Positions 27,106 to 35,587 of a stretch of DNA of 64,000 nucleotides are shown piece after piece. Below the pieces are notes generated by a model that was given only the letters and a program-made list of their open reading frames with translations, was not told the origin of the DNA and searched no databases. The stretch is from assembly GCF_003387355.1 (NCBI RefSeq), contig NZ_QUNH01000001.1, positions 320,023 to 384,022 on the forward strand, in the 5' to 3' direction. The stretch comes from Winogradskyella sediminis (lineage in GTDB: Bacteria > Bacteroidota > Bacteroidia > Flavobacteriales > Flavobacteriaceae). The position numbers were made by a program, and so were the translations under genes. Each line of letters opens with the position of its first letter. Position 1 is the stretch's first letter.

Positions 27106-27621
27106 CTATTCCTTTAATAGGTTCATTAAACTATTATATGAACGCTGCTTTATATCCTCTAGGGATTGGTTACAATCAATGTTAAGTGACTCAATAGGAA
27201 AAGAATAATCAGCATATTGAGGCCTTACTTTAAGTTCGGAACTCACAACAATAATCCCATCTATAGAACCATCACTAAGACTTTTAATATAGTCTAGTTC
27301 CTTTGCATCGGAATGAAACGATTGATAAAACAGAATTCTATAACCAAAGTTCTCAGCCGTTTTTTGTAGATGGCCTAAGGCATGCCCAAAACACTGCTCA
27401 GTTACTTGCGGAACAATAACCGCAATAGAACCCGTTTTTTGCATTCTAAGCGACACAGCATAATTATTAGGAACATAATCATGCTGTTTTGCTATATTTT
27501 TAATTGTTTCTCGCGTAGCTTTACTAATTTCAAGCTTATTATTTAAAGCTTTAGACACCGTAGATATTGAATATCCCGATAACATTGAAAGTTCTTTTAT
27601 AGTGACAGCAGACGATTTCAA
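27106..27621 (-). CDS. Half-length LacI-family regulator
   Basis: Residues 7-60 are a complete LacI helix-turn-helix (TIKELSMLSGYSISTVSKALN ... DYVPNNYAVSLR), followed by only the first ~110 residues of the periplasmic-binding-like effector domain; the usual length is ~340. The frame closes cleanly and the next gene, on the other strand, ends 16 bases beyond, so no decayed remainder exists. It starts 4 bases after kdgA and is co-transcribed with kdgK, the PFK-like gene and kdgA. It may act as a dimerising partial repressor, perhaps without effector response, or be a remnant. Confidence 0.72.
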   Translation of the reverse strand: MKSSAVTIKELSMLSGYSISTVSKALNNKLEISKATRETIKNIAKQHDYVPNNYAVSLRMQKTGSIAVIVPQVTEQCFGHALGHLQKTAENFGYRILFYQSFHSDAKELDYIKSLSDGSIDGIIVVSSELKVRPQYADYSFPIESLNIDCNQSLEDIKQRSYNSLMNLLKE

Positions 27622-27625
27622 AAAG

Positions 27626-28294
27626 TTATGATTTTAAAGCACTGATTATACTTAATGCGTTTCTGGTATCTGATTCTATTTTGGCTAAATCATAATTACC
27701 ATCTGCATTTTTTGCAATCAATTTAGATCCCATTCCTACACAAGTTACACCGGCTTTAAACCAGCCTTCTAAATTTTCCTTTGTTGGCGCCACACCACCT
27801 GTAGGCATAATGCTTGTCCAAGGTTGTGGGCCTTTAATAGCCTTAACAAAATCTGGACCATAAATACCTCCAGGAAATAATTTTACAACTTCACAACCTA
27901 ATTCTTCTGCTCTACAGATTTCGGTTAAAGAGCCACAACCAGGTGACCAAGCCACTTTACGTCTATTACAAACGATAGCAATATCCTCTCTTAAAACTGG
28001 CGTTACAATAAAATTAGCACCTAAAGCCATAAAACGAGACGCTGAAGCGGCATCAGTAACTGAACCAACTCCCATAATCATTCCTGGTAATTCTTTAAGC
28101 ACCCATTTATTAAGTTCTCCAAAAACTTCATGAGCAAAATCTCCTCTTGCAGTAAACTCTAGTAAACGTGCGCCACCATCGTACGTTGCTTTTATAACTT
28201 TCTTACTAATTTCTATATCAGAATTATAAAACAAAGGCACCATTCCGGTTTGTTTCATAACATTAGCGACTTCTATTCTTGTATAATTTGCCAT
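27626..28294 (-). CDS. kdgA: 2-keto-3-deoxy-6-phosphogluconate aldolase
   Basis: A class I aldolase splitting KDPG to pyruvate and glyceraldehyde-3-phosphate, the last step of alginate monomer catabolism. Motifs: LEFTARGD (~40-47 of the ORF, catalytic Glu region), SPGCGSLTE, the Schiff-base lysine in CEVVKLFPGG, and IMPTGGVAPTKEN (phosphate site). Start: I chose the ATG at 28294 (MANYTRIE, 222 aa, the usual family length); an in-frame ATG at 28321 would overlap the upstream PFK-like gene. It sits third in a kdgK - PFK-like - kdgA - lacI-short operon. Confidence 0.93.
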   Translation of the reverse strand: MANYTRIEVANVMKQTGMVPLFYNSDIEISKKVIKATYDGGARLLEFTARGDFAHEVFGELNKWVLKELPGMIMGVGSVTDAASASRFMALGANFIVTPVLREDIAIVCNRRKVAWSPGCGSLTEICRAEELGCEVVKLFPGGIYGPDFVKAIKGPQPWTSIMPTGGVAPTKENLEGWFKAGVTCVGMGSKLIAKNADGNYDLAKIESDTRNALSIISALKS

Positions 28295-28311
28295 AATATT
28301 TTTATAATTTT

Positions 28312-29529
28312 TTAATTCCAATTTAATATTTTTCTGAAATCATATGCCTCAGGATTTGAAACATACGTTCTCGCTTTATCATAATCTTTTTCTTCAATAA
28401 AGAATAAATTATTAATAAAGAGTTGTGCCATATCTGAATTGATATCCACTAAACGAGGAGGAATTTTACCATGTTTATCTTCAAAATCTTTTAAAAATAA
28501 AGGAGTAATATCTCCGCTTGAATTTGCACTTACAATACAACCTGAAACACCTTGGTCAAATAATTTTTTAACACCTATTCCTAACAAAGAACACAGAGTG
28601 AGATCGAATGCTATTGGATTACAACAGCGCAGTTCGTACCCTAACTCTACTGGTCTCGATTTTATATCTAAACCAATTTCTTTTAATTTAACTTGTAATA
28701 AATAATTAAAGATGTGCGATTTACTCACATTTCCTAATTCAGGATGGCCATGATCATCATAAGTAAAGTTGATATCTGAATTTACAATTTCGTCTTCATC
28801 CATAAAATGAAAAACACCCTCACTTACTAAAGCTACACCATATTCTACACCTTCAATTTTACATTTTATTATAGATGAGATTATCATGTTAATTATCTTA
28901 TTGAATGTAATATTGGTGCTATTGAACATTTCTGGAATAATCATCATTTGAAAATGACAAGCCGAAGCAATGCCAAAGGCTAAATGACCTGCAGAACGTC
29001 CCATGGCAGATACTACAAACCAATTTTCGCTAGTTCTGGCATCTTCATAGACTGTATTACCTATTCGTACACCTTGATCTTTAGCGGTGTGAAATCCAAA
29101 GGTAGGATTCCTGTCGGGCAATGGTAGATCGTTATCTATTGTTTTAGGCACATGCACATGTGCTACCTCAACGCTTTGCGTATTGAGATATTTGGTTAAC
29201 CTATTGGCAGTAGATGCTGTATCATCACCACCAATAGTTACCAAAAGTTTTACGTTGTTCTTTTTGAAAAAATCGACTTTAAAATCCGAGTCTTTAGGTT
29301 TAAATCTGCTCATAATAAGTGTTGAGCCACCACGACTAAAAATACGATCTGCATGATGAAAATCGAATACCTTTACCTCAGGATTATCAGAGCACAAACC
29401 TTGGTAACCATGGTGTACACCGATAACCTTATAGCCATCTTTTAAAAAGGTTTTAGCCAATGTACTAATCACGGTATTAATACCAGGAGCGGGTCCGCCT
29501 CCACAAATAATTGCAATTGATTTTTTCAT
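28312..29529 (-). CDS. PPi-type 6-phosphofructokinase family protein
   Basis: A PfkA-family enzyme, 405 aa from the ATG at 29529 (MKKSIAI). The first motif is CGGGPAPGINT. The phosphoryl-donor loop reads GGDDTA and the catalytic loop PKTIDND. ATP-dependent PFKs have GGDGS and PGTIDND; the second Asp and the Lys are the hallmark of pyrophosphate-dependent enzymes, so a reversible PPi-PFK is predicted. It lies between kdgK and kdgA, with gaps of 20 and 17 bases. In alginate catabolism it could support gluconeogenesis from triose phosphate by making fructose-6-phosphate; a different phospho-sugar substrate cannot be excluded. Confidence 0.85.
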   Translation of the reverse strand: MKKSIAIICGGGPAPGINTVISTLAKTFLKDGYKVIGVHHGYQGLCSDNPEVKVFDFHHADRIFSRGGSTLIMSRFKPKDSDFKVDFFKKNNVKLLVTIGGDDTASTANRLTKYLNTQSVEVAHVHVPKTIDNDLPLPDRNPTFGFHTAKDQGVRIGNTVYEDARTSENWFVVSAMGRSAGHLAFGIASACHFQMMIIPEMFNSTNITFNKIINMIISSIIKCKIEGVEYGVALVSEGVFHFMDEDEIVNSDINFTYDDHGHPELGNVSKSHIFNYLLQVKLKEIGLDIKSRPVELGYELRCCNPIAFDLTLCSLLGIGVKKLFDQGVSGCIVSANSSGDITPLFLKDFEDKHGKIPPRLVDINSDMAQLFINNLFFIEEKDYDKARTYVSNPEAYDFRKILNWN

Positions 29530-29549
29530 AGTGTTAAAATCCACTCAAT

Positions 29550-30596
29550 TTATCTCGCTACACGGCCAGATGCATCACCACCCATTAGTTTTTCAACTTC
29601 AGAAACAGTCACAAGATTAGCATCGCCTTTAATAGTGTGTTTTAAACATGAGGCTGCAACAGCAAAATCTAGTGCATTTTGGTCGTCTTCAGGATATTTT
29701 AATAATCCATAGATTAAGCCTCCCATAAATGAATCTCCACCGCCTACACGATCCACGATATCTGTAATTTGATATTGGCGAGTTTCGTACATTTTTGTAC
29801 CGTCGTATAAAACACCTGCCCAAGTATTATGAGATGCAGAAATTGAACCTCTTAATGTTGTAATTACTTTTTTAGCTCTTGGAAATTTTTCCATCATCTG
29901 CTTACAAACGGATAAAAATGCTTCCGCTTTTACGTCATGTCCATGTTTATGTACATCTAGACCTTCAGGATGAATACCAAAATGCTTTTCTGCATCTTCC
30001 TCATTTCCTAAAACCACATCACAATACGAAGTTAATTCAGTCATTATCTTTTCTCTATGAGCATCGTCACAGTACGTCCAAAGTTTAGCTCTATAATTTA
30101 AATCGGTAGAAATAGTTACACCCATTTCGCTAGCCACTTTTACAGCTTCTAAACAAGCATCTGCGGCACCTTGTGAAATAGCAGGAGTAATACCTGTCCA
30201 ATGAAACCAAGCCACATCTTTAAAGACTGTTTTCCAATCTACCATACCTGGTTCAATTTCTGAAATTGCCGAGTGTGCTCTATCATATACAACTTTAGAT
30301 CCTCTGCTTACAGCACCTGTTTCCAAAAAATAGATTCCTAAACGGTCACCACCATAGATAATTTTATCGACACCAACTCCTCTTTTTCTCATTTCCATCA
30401 TTGCACATTCTCCAATATCATTTTTTGGTAAACGTGTTACGAAATCTACAGGCACACCATAATTTGCTAATGATACAGCAACGTTAGATTCTCCTCCACC
30501 ATAGATAACATCAAAACTATTAGCTTGAGAAAATCTTAAAAACCCTTGAGGTGCTAATCTTAGCATAATCTCGCCAAAAGTGACTACTTTTTTCAT
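29550..30596 (-). CDS. kdgK: 2-keto-3-deoxygluconate kinase (PfkB family)
   Basis: Phosphorylates KDG to KDPG in the cytoplasm, feeding the aldolase encoded downstream. PfkB features: GGGESNVAVSLANYG (~33-47, substrate and sugar contacts), STDLNYRAKLW in the centre, and the catalytic signature DRVGGGDSFMGGLIYGL (~285-300, with the base Asp in GGDS). Length (348 aa) is normal. It is the first gene of the minus-strand KDG operon; an 18-bp palindromic operator lies 38-55 bp before its start and the divergent lacI gene lies beyond. Confidence 0.92.
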   Translation of the reverse strand: MKKVVTFGEIMLRLAPQGFLRFSQANSFDVIYGGGESNVAVSLANYGVPVDFVTRLPKNDIGECAMMEMRKRGVGVDKIIYGGDRLGIYFLETGAVSRGSKVVYDRAHSAISEIEPGMVDWKTVFKDVAWFHWTGITPAISQGAADACLEAVKVASEMGVTISTDLNYRAKLWTYCDDAHREKIMTELTSYCDVVLGNEEDAEKHFGIHPEGLDVHKHGHDVKAEAFLSVCKQMMEKFPRAKKVITTLRGSISASHNTWAGVLYDGTKMYETRQYQITDIVDRVGGGDSFMGGLIYGLLKYPEDDQNALDFAVAASCLKHTIKGDANLVTVSEVEKLMGGDASGRVAR

Positions 30597-30633
30597 TCTG
30601 AATATTTGTTTATTTAGTTATTAAATTAGAATT

Positions 30634-30651
30634 TGCTTAATCGATTAAGCA
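30634..30651. promoter_or_regulatory. 18-bp palindromic LacI operator, kdgK side
   Basis: TGCTTAATCGATTAAGCA is a perfect palindrome with the central CG typical of LacI-family sites. An identical copy lies at 30714-30731, exactly 80 bp away. Confidence 0.85.
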
Positions 30652-30683
30652 TTTTACTTAAAAATAAATCAAAACGGCCACGC

Positions 30684-30731
30684 TTTGATTTTTATTATTA
30701 AAAAGATTATATTTGCTTAATCGATTAAGCA
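30684..30731 (+). promoter_or_regulatory. lacI promoter with overlapping LacI operator
   Basis: TTG at 30685-30687 and TATATTTG at 30708-30715 (20 bp between) form a full Bacteroidota promoter. The 18-bp operator TGCTTAATCGATTAAGCA (30714-30731) overlaps the end of the -7 box and the start site, so binding would block transcription and give autorepression. Confidence 0.82.
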
Positions 30732-30745
30732 AATATATAAAAAAC

Positions 30746-31765
30746 TTGGCGAATAAAAAAAGAGCAACATTAAAAGACATCGCAAATGTCTTAAACATAT
30801 CACCTGCGGCTGTGTCTAAAGCTATGCATGATGATTCTAGGATTAGTGACAAAACCAAGCAAGCGGTAAAGCGTGTGGCTAAAGAATTAAATTATCAACC
30901 AAATCATATCGCAAGTGCATTAAGAAAGGGAAAAAGCAATTTAGTTGGTGTTATAGTACCTAGGACAAATAGTAATTTCTTTTCTTCAGTTCTCGAAAAT
31001 ATGGAAGCCGTTCTAAACAAAGCGGGTTATAATATTATTATCACTCAATCTAATGAATCTTTTGAGAAAGAATGTAAAAATATAGACACGCTTTTGTACT
31101 CTCAAGTCGATGGTATTATCGCATCTATGGCAAATGAAACCGTTGATTTATCGCATTACGAAAAAATAAAAGCCAATGGGATTCCTTTAATATTATTTGA
31201 TCGTGGTGAAAACGACCTTAATGTAGATTATGTAGGTATTAACGATTATGACAGTAGTCATGTAATCGTTAAACATTTAGTAGATAAAGGCTGTAAACGT
31301 ATTGCACATATTGGTGGTTACCGACGAACGCGAATTTTTAACAATAGAATTCGCGGCTATGTTGATGCTTTAAAAACAAATAACCTTCCTATTGATGATA
31401 CACTCATTGTAGAAAGTTCACTGAGATTAGAAGATGGCAGACGAGAGATGGAACATCTCCTAAAGTTAAAAAACAGACCAGATGCTGTCTATGTGGCTAG
31501 TGATTACGCAGCCTTAGGAGCATTGCAAGTTCTAAATGAAAACGACATAAATGTACCAAAAGATATTCGGTTAGTCGGTTTTGGTAACGAACCTTTTACC
31601 TCTTTAGTTACACCATCTATTTCTAGTATAGAACAACACAGTAAAGACATTGGTCGCTTGGCTGCTGAAACGTTTTTAAAACATATAGCACAACCAGAAA
31701 TAAAACAAACACTTAATAAAATAATTCTCGATGCCGAATTAATTATAAGAGATTCCAGCACATAA
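30746..31765 (+). CDS. LacI-family transcriptional regulator of the KDG operon
   Basis: A full-length LacI/GalR regulator. Helix-turn-helix at residues ~7-26 (TLKDIANVLNISPAAVSKAM), hinge near residue 50, then a periplasmic-binding-like effector domain with LVGVIVPRTNSNFFS at its start and ASDYAALGALQVL later. No ATG fits: the TTG at 30746 (MANKKRATLKD) gives the standard N-terminus and lies after the operator; an earlier TTG at 30713 is inside the operator. Divergent from kdgK; two identical palindromes in the shared promoter are its probable binding sites. KDG or KDPG as effector is inferred. Confidence 0.88.
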   Translation: MANKKRATLKDIANVLNISPAAVSKAMHDDSRISDKTKQAVKRVAKELNYQPNHIASALRKGKSNLVGVIVPRTNSNFFSSVLENMEAVLNKAGYNIIITQSNESFEKECKNIDTLLYSQVDGIIASMANETVDLSHYEKIKANGIPLILFDRGENDLNVDYVGINDYDSSHVIVKHLVDKGCKRIAHIGGYRRTRIFNNRIRGYVDALKTNNLPIDDTLIVESSLRLEDGRREMEHLLKLKNRPDAVYVASDYAALGALQVLNENDINVPKDIRLVGFGNEPFTSLVTPSISSIEQHSKDIGRLAAETFLKHIAQPEIKQTLNKIILDAELIIRDSST

Positions 31766-31925
31766 ATTATAACTGTAAAACTCTTTTTATTAGCAACATA
31801 AAAAGACAACTAAATCTAAAACAACTTAAAACACTGTAATACTGATAATTAAAAACTGTACAACATTATTATGGAACTGTTTTCGATTATATTTATATTA
31901 ACTAATTATTGAACTAATTAAACAC

Positions 31926-34316
31926 ATGAAAACATCTAATCTCTTTTTTCTTATTAGCTCTTTTTTCTTGATAAGCACTCTACAAGCTCAAGATATAACA
32001 GTTTCAAATCTGGAAGAATACAATGCTGCTATTTCTAAAATCAGCGAAGGTGGCACTATTATTTTGAAAAATGGAGAATGGAAAGACACCAAACTTCTTG
32101 CTTATGGTAATGGTAGTAAAGAAAATCCTATTATTATTAAAGCTGAAACAGCAGGCGAAGTGATTCTAACTGGGGATTCTAGTCTAAGTATATATGGAAC
32201 TTATGTAATAGTTAGTGGACTTTGGTTTAAAGACGGCAAAACAACAGAAAAATATGTTGTACAATTTAGAAAAAACTCAAAAGAGTTTGCTAATCATTGT
32301 AGACTTACTAATTCTACAATATCTTATTTTGACGTAGCGGATGATACCATTAAAAATCATTGGGTAGATCTTTGGGGTAAAAACAACAGAGTAGACCACA
32401 ACAATTTTACCGGAAAAACTTCTGCAGGCACTACACTGGTCGTTTGGTTAAAAGGAGAAGAACACATTGAAAACAATCATCAAATAGATCATAACTACTT
32501 TGGTCATAGACCAGATTTAGGAGAAAATGGTGGCGAAACGATTAGAATTGGAACTAGTGCCAACTCTATGAAATCCTCTAAAACCATCGTTGAAAGTAAC
32601 ACCTTTAAAAACTGTGATGGCGAAATAGAAATTATTTCTAATAAATCTGCCGATAATATATTTAGAAACAATTTATTTATAGAAAGTAAAGGCACATTGA
32701 CGCTGAGACACGGTAATAATGCTCTAGTAGAAGGCAATATATTTTTAGGTAATAATGTTTCACAAACGGGAGGTATTAGAATTATTAATGAAGGGCATAT
32801 TATTAGAAATAATTTATTGATAGGTCTAAAAGGTAATGGTTATAGAGGCCCTATTGTGATAATGAATGGTGTTCCTAACTCTCCTTTAAATCGCTATAAC
32901 CAAGTTAAAAATGTCAATATTCAGAACAATACTATTATTAACTGTGGTCCCATGGCTTTTGGAGCAGGTAAAAATGAAGAATTAAGTCTTGCACCAATAA
33001 CCACGATTTTTGCAAATAATATCATTACAAATACTGATGACACACAAATTTTGGAAACCGTAGATACGGTAGATGGGATTACTTTTTCAGGGAATATTGT
33101 AGATAGTGAAGCTGCAGTAAATACATCATATTTTACTAAAGCCAATATAGATTGGACACTTTTAAAGTCGTTACCAATACCTTCAAATAATAACGACATT
33201 TTAAAGAGTGTGACTAAAACACCTAAGAGTCCTGCACAAGATATAGTAGGTGCAACAAGAGAAATATATGTTGCAGGTGCATTTAATCTGAATAACACAA
33301 AAATTCCTAGAGCATTAACAGCTAGGACAGGTCCTGGTTGGAAACCCAATATTATAGCTCCAGTAACAAAAGCCGAAGATTTAATTATTGAGCCAGGTCT
33401 TGGCACACTTTATAAAGCGTTTAGTAAAGCAAAAGACGGAGATATTATTACTTTAAAATCTGGTATTTACGAATTTACTAAAAGCCTAAAAATAAAGAAA
33501 AATATTACTGTTATAGGAGCAGAAGATGGTAGTACCGTATTCAAAATGCAAGACAACATAGAAAAAGCATTCAATTATTTTATAAGGATTAATGGAGGTG
33601 CTGCCTTAACTATCAAAAATATTACTTTCGATGCTACACATTCTAAACCAATTAAGTATGCTATCGTTTCACCTGATAAAATGGAATCGACCATGTATGC
33701 ACTTAATGCAGAACAATGTACATTCCAACATTTTACAACACAAAATGGCGGTAGCATTTTTAAAGCATACGAAGGCACGACAGCCAGCAGTTTGTCCTTT
33801 AAAAACTGTAGTTTTTTAAATAGCTATAGAGGACTGAATTTATCTTACGATAAAGATAATTTTGGAAAATACAACGCATTAGAACTTATTATTGATAACT
33901 GTGTTTTTAAAGATATCGAAGAGTTTGCGGTAAATTACATTCGAAATATTCCAGATGTTACCATAAAAGGTGGAAAACTGCTTGTTACAAATAGTGTATT
34001 TGATAAGGTTGGTAATAAAGAAAAAGGGAAAGTTCTAATTACAAACGGTATCCATAAAGTTACCATTAAAAATTCTGTGTTTATAAATAGTTATAAAGCT
34101 GAAACGCCTGTTAACTTAAAAGGTACAAATAACATTATATCCAATTGCTTATTTGACGACAATGGTTACCCTAAAATAACCAAAGGTGCTAAAGAAAAAA
34201 ATGTCATTTATAAAAACCCTAAATGGGAAGACAAAGAGCAATATATACCTAGTAAAAAGTCTCCTTTACTTAAAGAGAATAATGGAAACGCCTTAATTGG
34301 CCTAAAACGAGAATAA
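31926..34316 (+). CDS. Exported PL6-family alginate lyase, two beta-helix domains
   Basis: Residues 1-22 are a Sec signal (ends LQAQ, no lipobox). Residues ~25-470 match PL6/chondroitinase B-like parallel beta-helix lyases, with the characteristic GKTSAGTT stretch (~163-170), NYFGHRPDLGENGGETIRIG (~190-209) carrying the lysine/arginine catalytic neighbourhood, and SPLNRYNQVKNV. Residues ~485-796 form a second beta-helix domain, as in two-domain PL6 enzymes. The other PL6 in this locus (53.4-55.8 kb) is a lipoprotein, so the two probably act in different places. No operator like that of the SusC genes is visible upstream. Confidence 0.88.
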   Translation: MKTSNLFFLISSFFLISTLQAQDITVSNLEEYNAAISKISEGGTIILKNGEWKDTKLLAYGNGSKENPIIIKAETAGEVILTGDSSLSIYGTYVIVSGLWFKDGKTTEKYVVQFRKNSKEFANHCRLTNSTISYFDVADDTIKNHWVDLWGKNNRVDHNNFTGKTSAGTTLVVWLKGEEHIENNHQIDHNYFGHRPDLGENGGETIRIGTSANSMKSSKTIVESNTFKNCDGEIEIISNKSADNIFRNNLFIESKGTLTLRHGNNALVEGNIFLGNNVSQTGGIRIINEGHIIRNNLLIGLKGNGYRGPIVIMNGVPNSPLNRYNQVKNVNIQNNTIINCGPMAFGAGKNEELSLAPITTIFANNIITNTDDTQILETVDTVDGITFSGNIVDSEAAVNTSYFTKANIDWTLLKSLPIPSNNNDILKSVTKTPKSPAQDIVGATREIYVAGAFNLNNTKIPRALTARTGPGWKPNIIAPVTKAEDLIIEPGLGTLYKAFSKAKDGDIITLKSGIYEFTKSLKIKKNITVIGAEDGSTVFKMQDNIEKAFNYFIRINGGAALTIKNITFDATHSKPIKYAIVSPDKMESTMYALNAEQCTFQHFTTQNGGSIFKAYEGTTASSLSFKNCSFLNSYRGLNLSYDKDNFGKYNALELIIDNCVFKDIEEFAVNYIRNIPDVTIKGGKLLVTNSVFDKVGNKEKGKVLITNGIHKVTIKNSVFINSYKAETPVNLKGTNNIISNCLFDDNGYPKITKGAKEKNVIYKNPKWEDKEQYIPSKKSPLLKENNGNALIGLKRE

Positions 34317-34397
34317 AGGTTGGGTTTAATATATTAAAATTGACAAAAACAGCTTGCTACTTATTGGAATCGTTTTATTCTAACTTATATAATATGT

Positions 34398-35465
34398 ATG
34401 ATGAAAAGACCTTTTTTTAATTTAACCATAGCTTTTTTAAGTACAACACTAGGTTTTTCTCAAACCATTTTAAGGGCTAATGGACCAGGTAATACCTATG
34501 AAGACATTAATACTGTTTTAGCTCCTGGTTATAATGCAGTAGAAACACCAGACTGTGCTCATCATAATTTTGGGAGACATATAGATGAAGTCTTTGATGC
34601 TGAACTCAACACTAACGTGTTTCAATTTATAGCACATGTAACACCAGATAATGACCGTTGTAAAAAGTATGATAGACAACGTGTAGAAATCAAAACTTAT
34701 GCCTCTTCACCAGATAATTTAAAGGCAGAAGAAGGAGAAACAGTGCACTATAAATGGATGTTTAAACTTCCTCACAATTTTAAGGCCTCTTCTAGTTTTA
34801 CACATATTCATCAAATTAAAGCAGTAGGAGGTCCTTATGCTTCTATACCAATGATTACTTTAACACTTCGCGAAGGCAATCCGGATCGTCTGGAATTGAG
34901 GTATACAGCAACCAATAATCAGGCAACAATAAAAACCGTTGATCTCAATTTACTAAAAGGCCATTGGGTCTCAGTTAGCGAAACCATTAACTTTGCTAAT
35001 AAAGGCAGTTATAGTATTCATATAACTCGGGTTTCTAATAATGCTACCATTTTAAATTATACGAATTCTTCTATGGATACATGGCAAGATGGAGCGCTGT
35101 TCTCTAGGCCAAAATGGGGCATCTATAGAAGTTTAAAACATCGTAATGCGATTAAAGATGAAATAATTCGTTTTGCTGATTTTAGTATTGAAGAATTGGG
35201 ACCATTATCATTATCTGAGCTACAAAAACGTGCTGATAACACTATGTTAGTTGCAGTAGCAACAAAACAACTAATTAATTTTAAGACAGCTAAACCAAAA
35301 GATTATGACGCAATTGAATTCTATGATGGTTTGGGGAATATTGTAGCTTTAGAAAACCGGATTAAACGCTTTAAATTAGATATTTCAGGTTTAAATTCAG
35401 GAGAGTATTACATCGTCTTTAAAAAATCTGAACAGCGCGTAAAAGTTTTAAAAATTAGTATTTAA
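34398..35465 (+). CDS. Secreted jelly-roll polysaccharide-lyase-like protein (paralog B)
   Basis: A paralog of the gene at 26.0 kb, alignable across the whole catalytic region: shared blocks include FGRHIDE, DRQRVEIKTY, YKWMFKLP, FTHIHQIKAVGGPYASIPMI, DTWQDGALFSRPKWGIYRSL and FADFSIEEL. A signal peptide spans ~1-21 (ending GFSQ). The C-terminal ~80 residues have the outline of a T9SS sorting domain (SGLNSGEYYIVF ... VKVLKISI) but the usual PNP motif is not recognisable. It follows the PL6 gene by 81 bases on the same strand and is probably co-transcribed. Family and exact substrate are not established. Confidence 0.68.
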   Translation: MMKRPFFNLTIAFLSTTLGFSQTILRANGPGNTYEDINTVLAPGYNAVETPDCAHHNFGRHIDEVFDAELNTNVFQFIAHVTPDNDRCKKYDRQRVEIKTYASSPDNLKAEEGETVHYKWMFKLPHNFKASSSFTHIHQIKAVGGPYASIPMITLTLREGNPDRLELRYTATNNQATIKTVDLNLLKGHWVSVSETINFANKGSYSIHITRVSNNATILNYTNSSMDTWQDGALFSRPKWGIYRSLKHRNAIKDEIIRFADFSIEELGPLSLSELQKRADNTMLVAVATKQLINFKTAKPKDYDAIEFYDGLGNIVALENRIKRFKLDISGLNSGEYYIVFKKSEQRVKVLKISI

Positions 35466-35517
35466 AGTCTCATGGACTTCAAGTTATATTTACACTTAAA
35501 AACGTTCATTTTTACAA

Positions 35518-35565
35518 TAAAAAAACTGTCCTTGCATATATATTACATATAGACACAAGGACAGT
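35518..35565 (-). terminator. Terminator after the first susD gene
   Basis: A perfect 10-bp stem ACTGTCCTTG / CAAGGACAGT (35525-35534 and 35556-35565), 21-base loop, followed on the minus strand by seven T. Confidence 0.78.
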
Positions 35566-35587
35566 ACCAACTCAAATAATTATTTTA

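Noticed and set aside
27089..27621. Frameshifted full-length LacI gene
   Set aside because: The DNA directly after the stop is the 3' end of the opposite-strand lyase-like gene; no effector-domain remainder exists in any frame.
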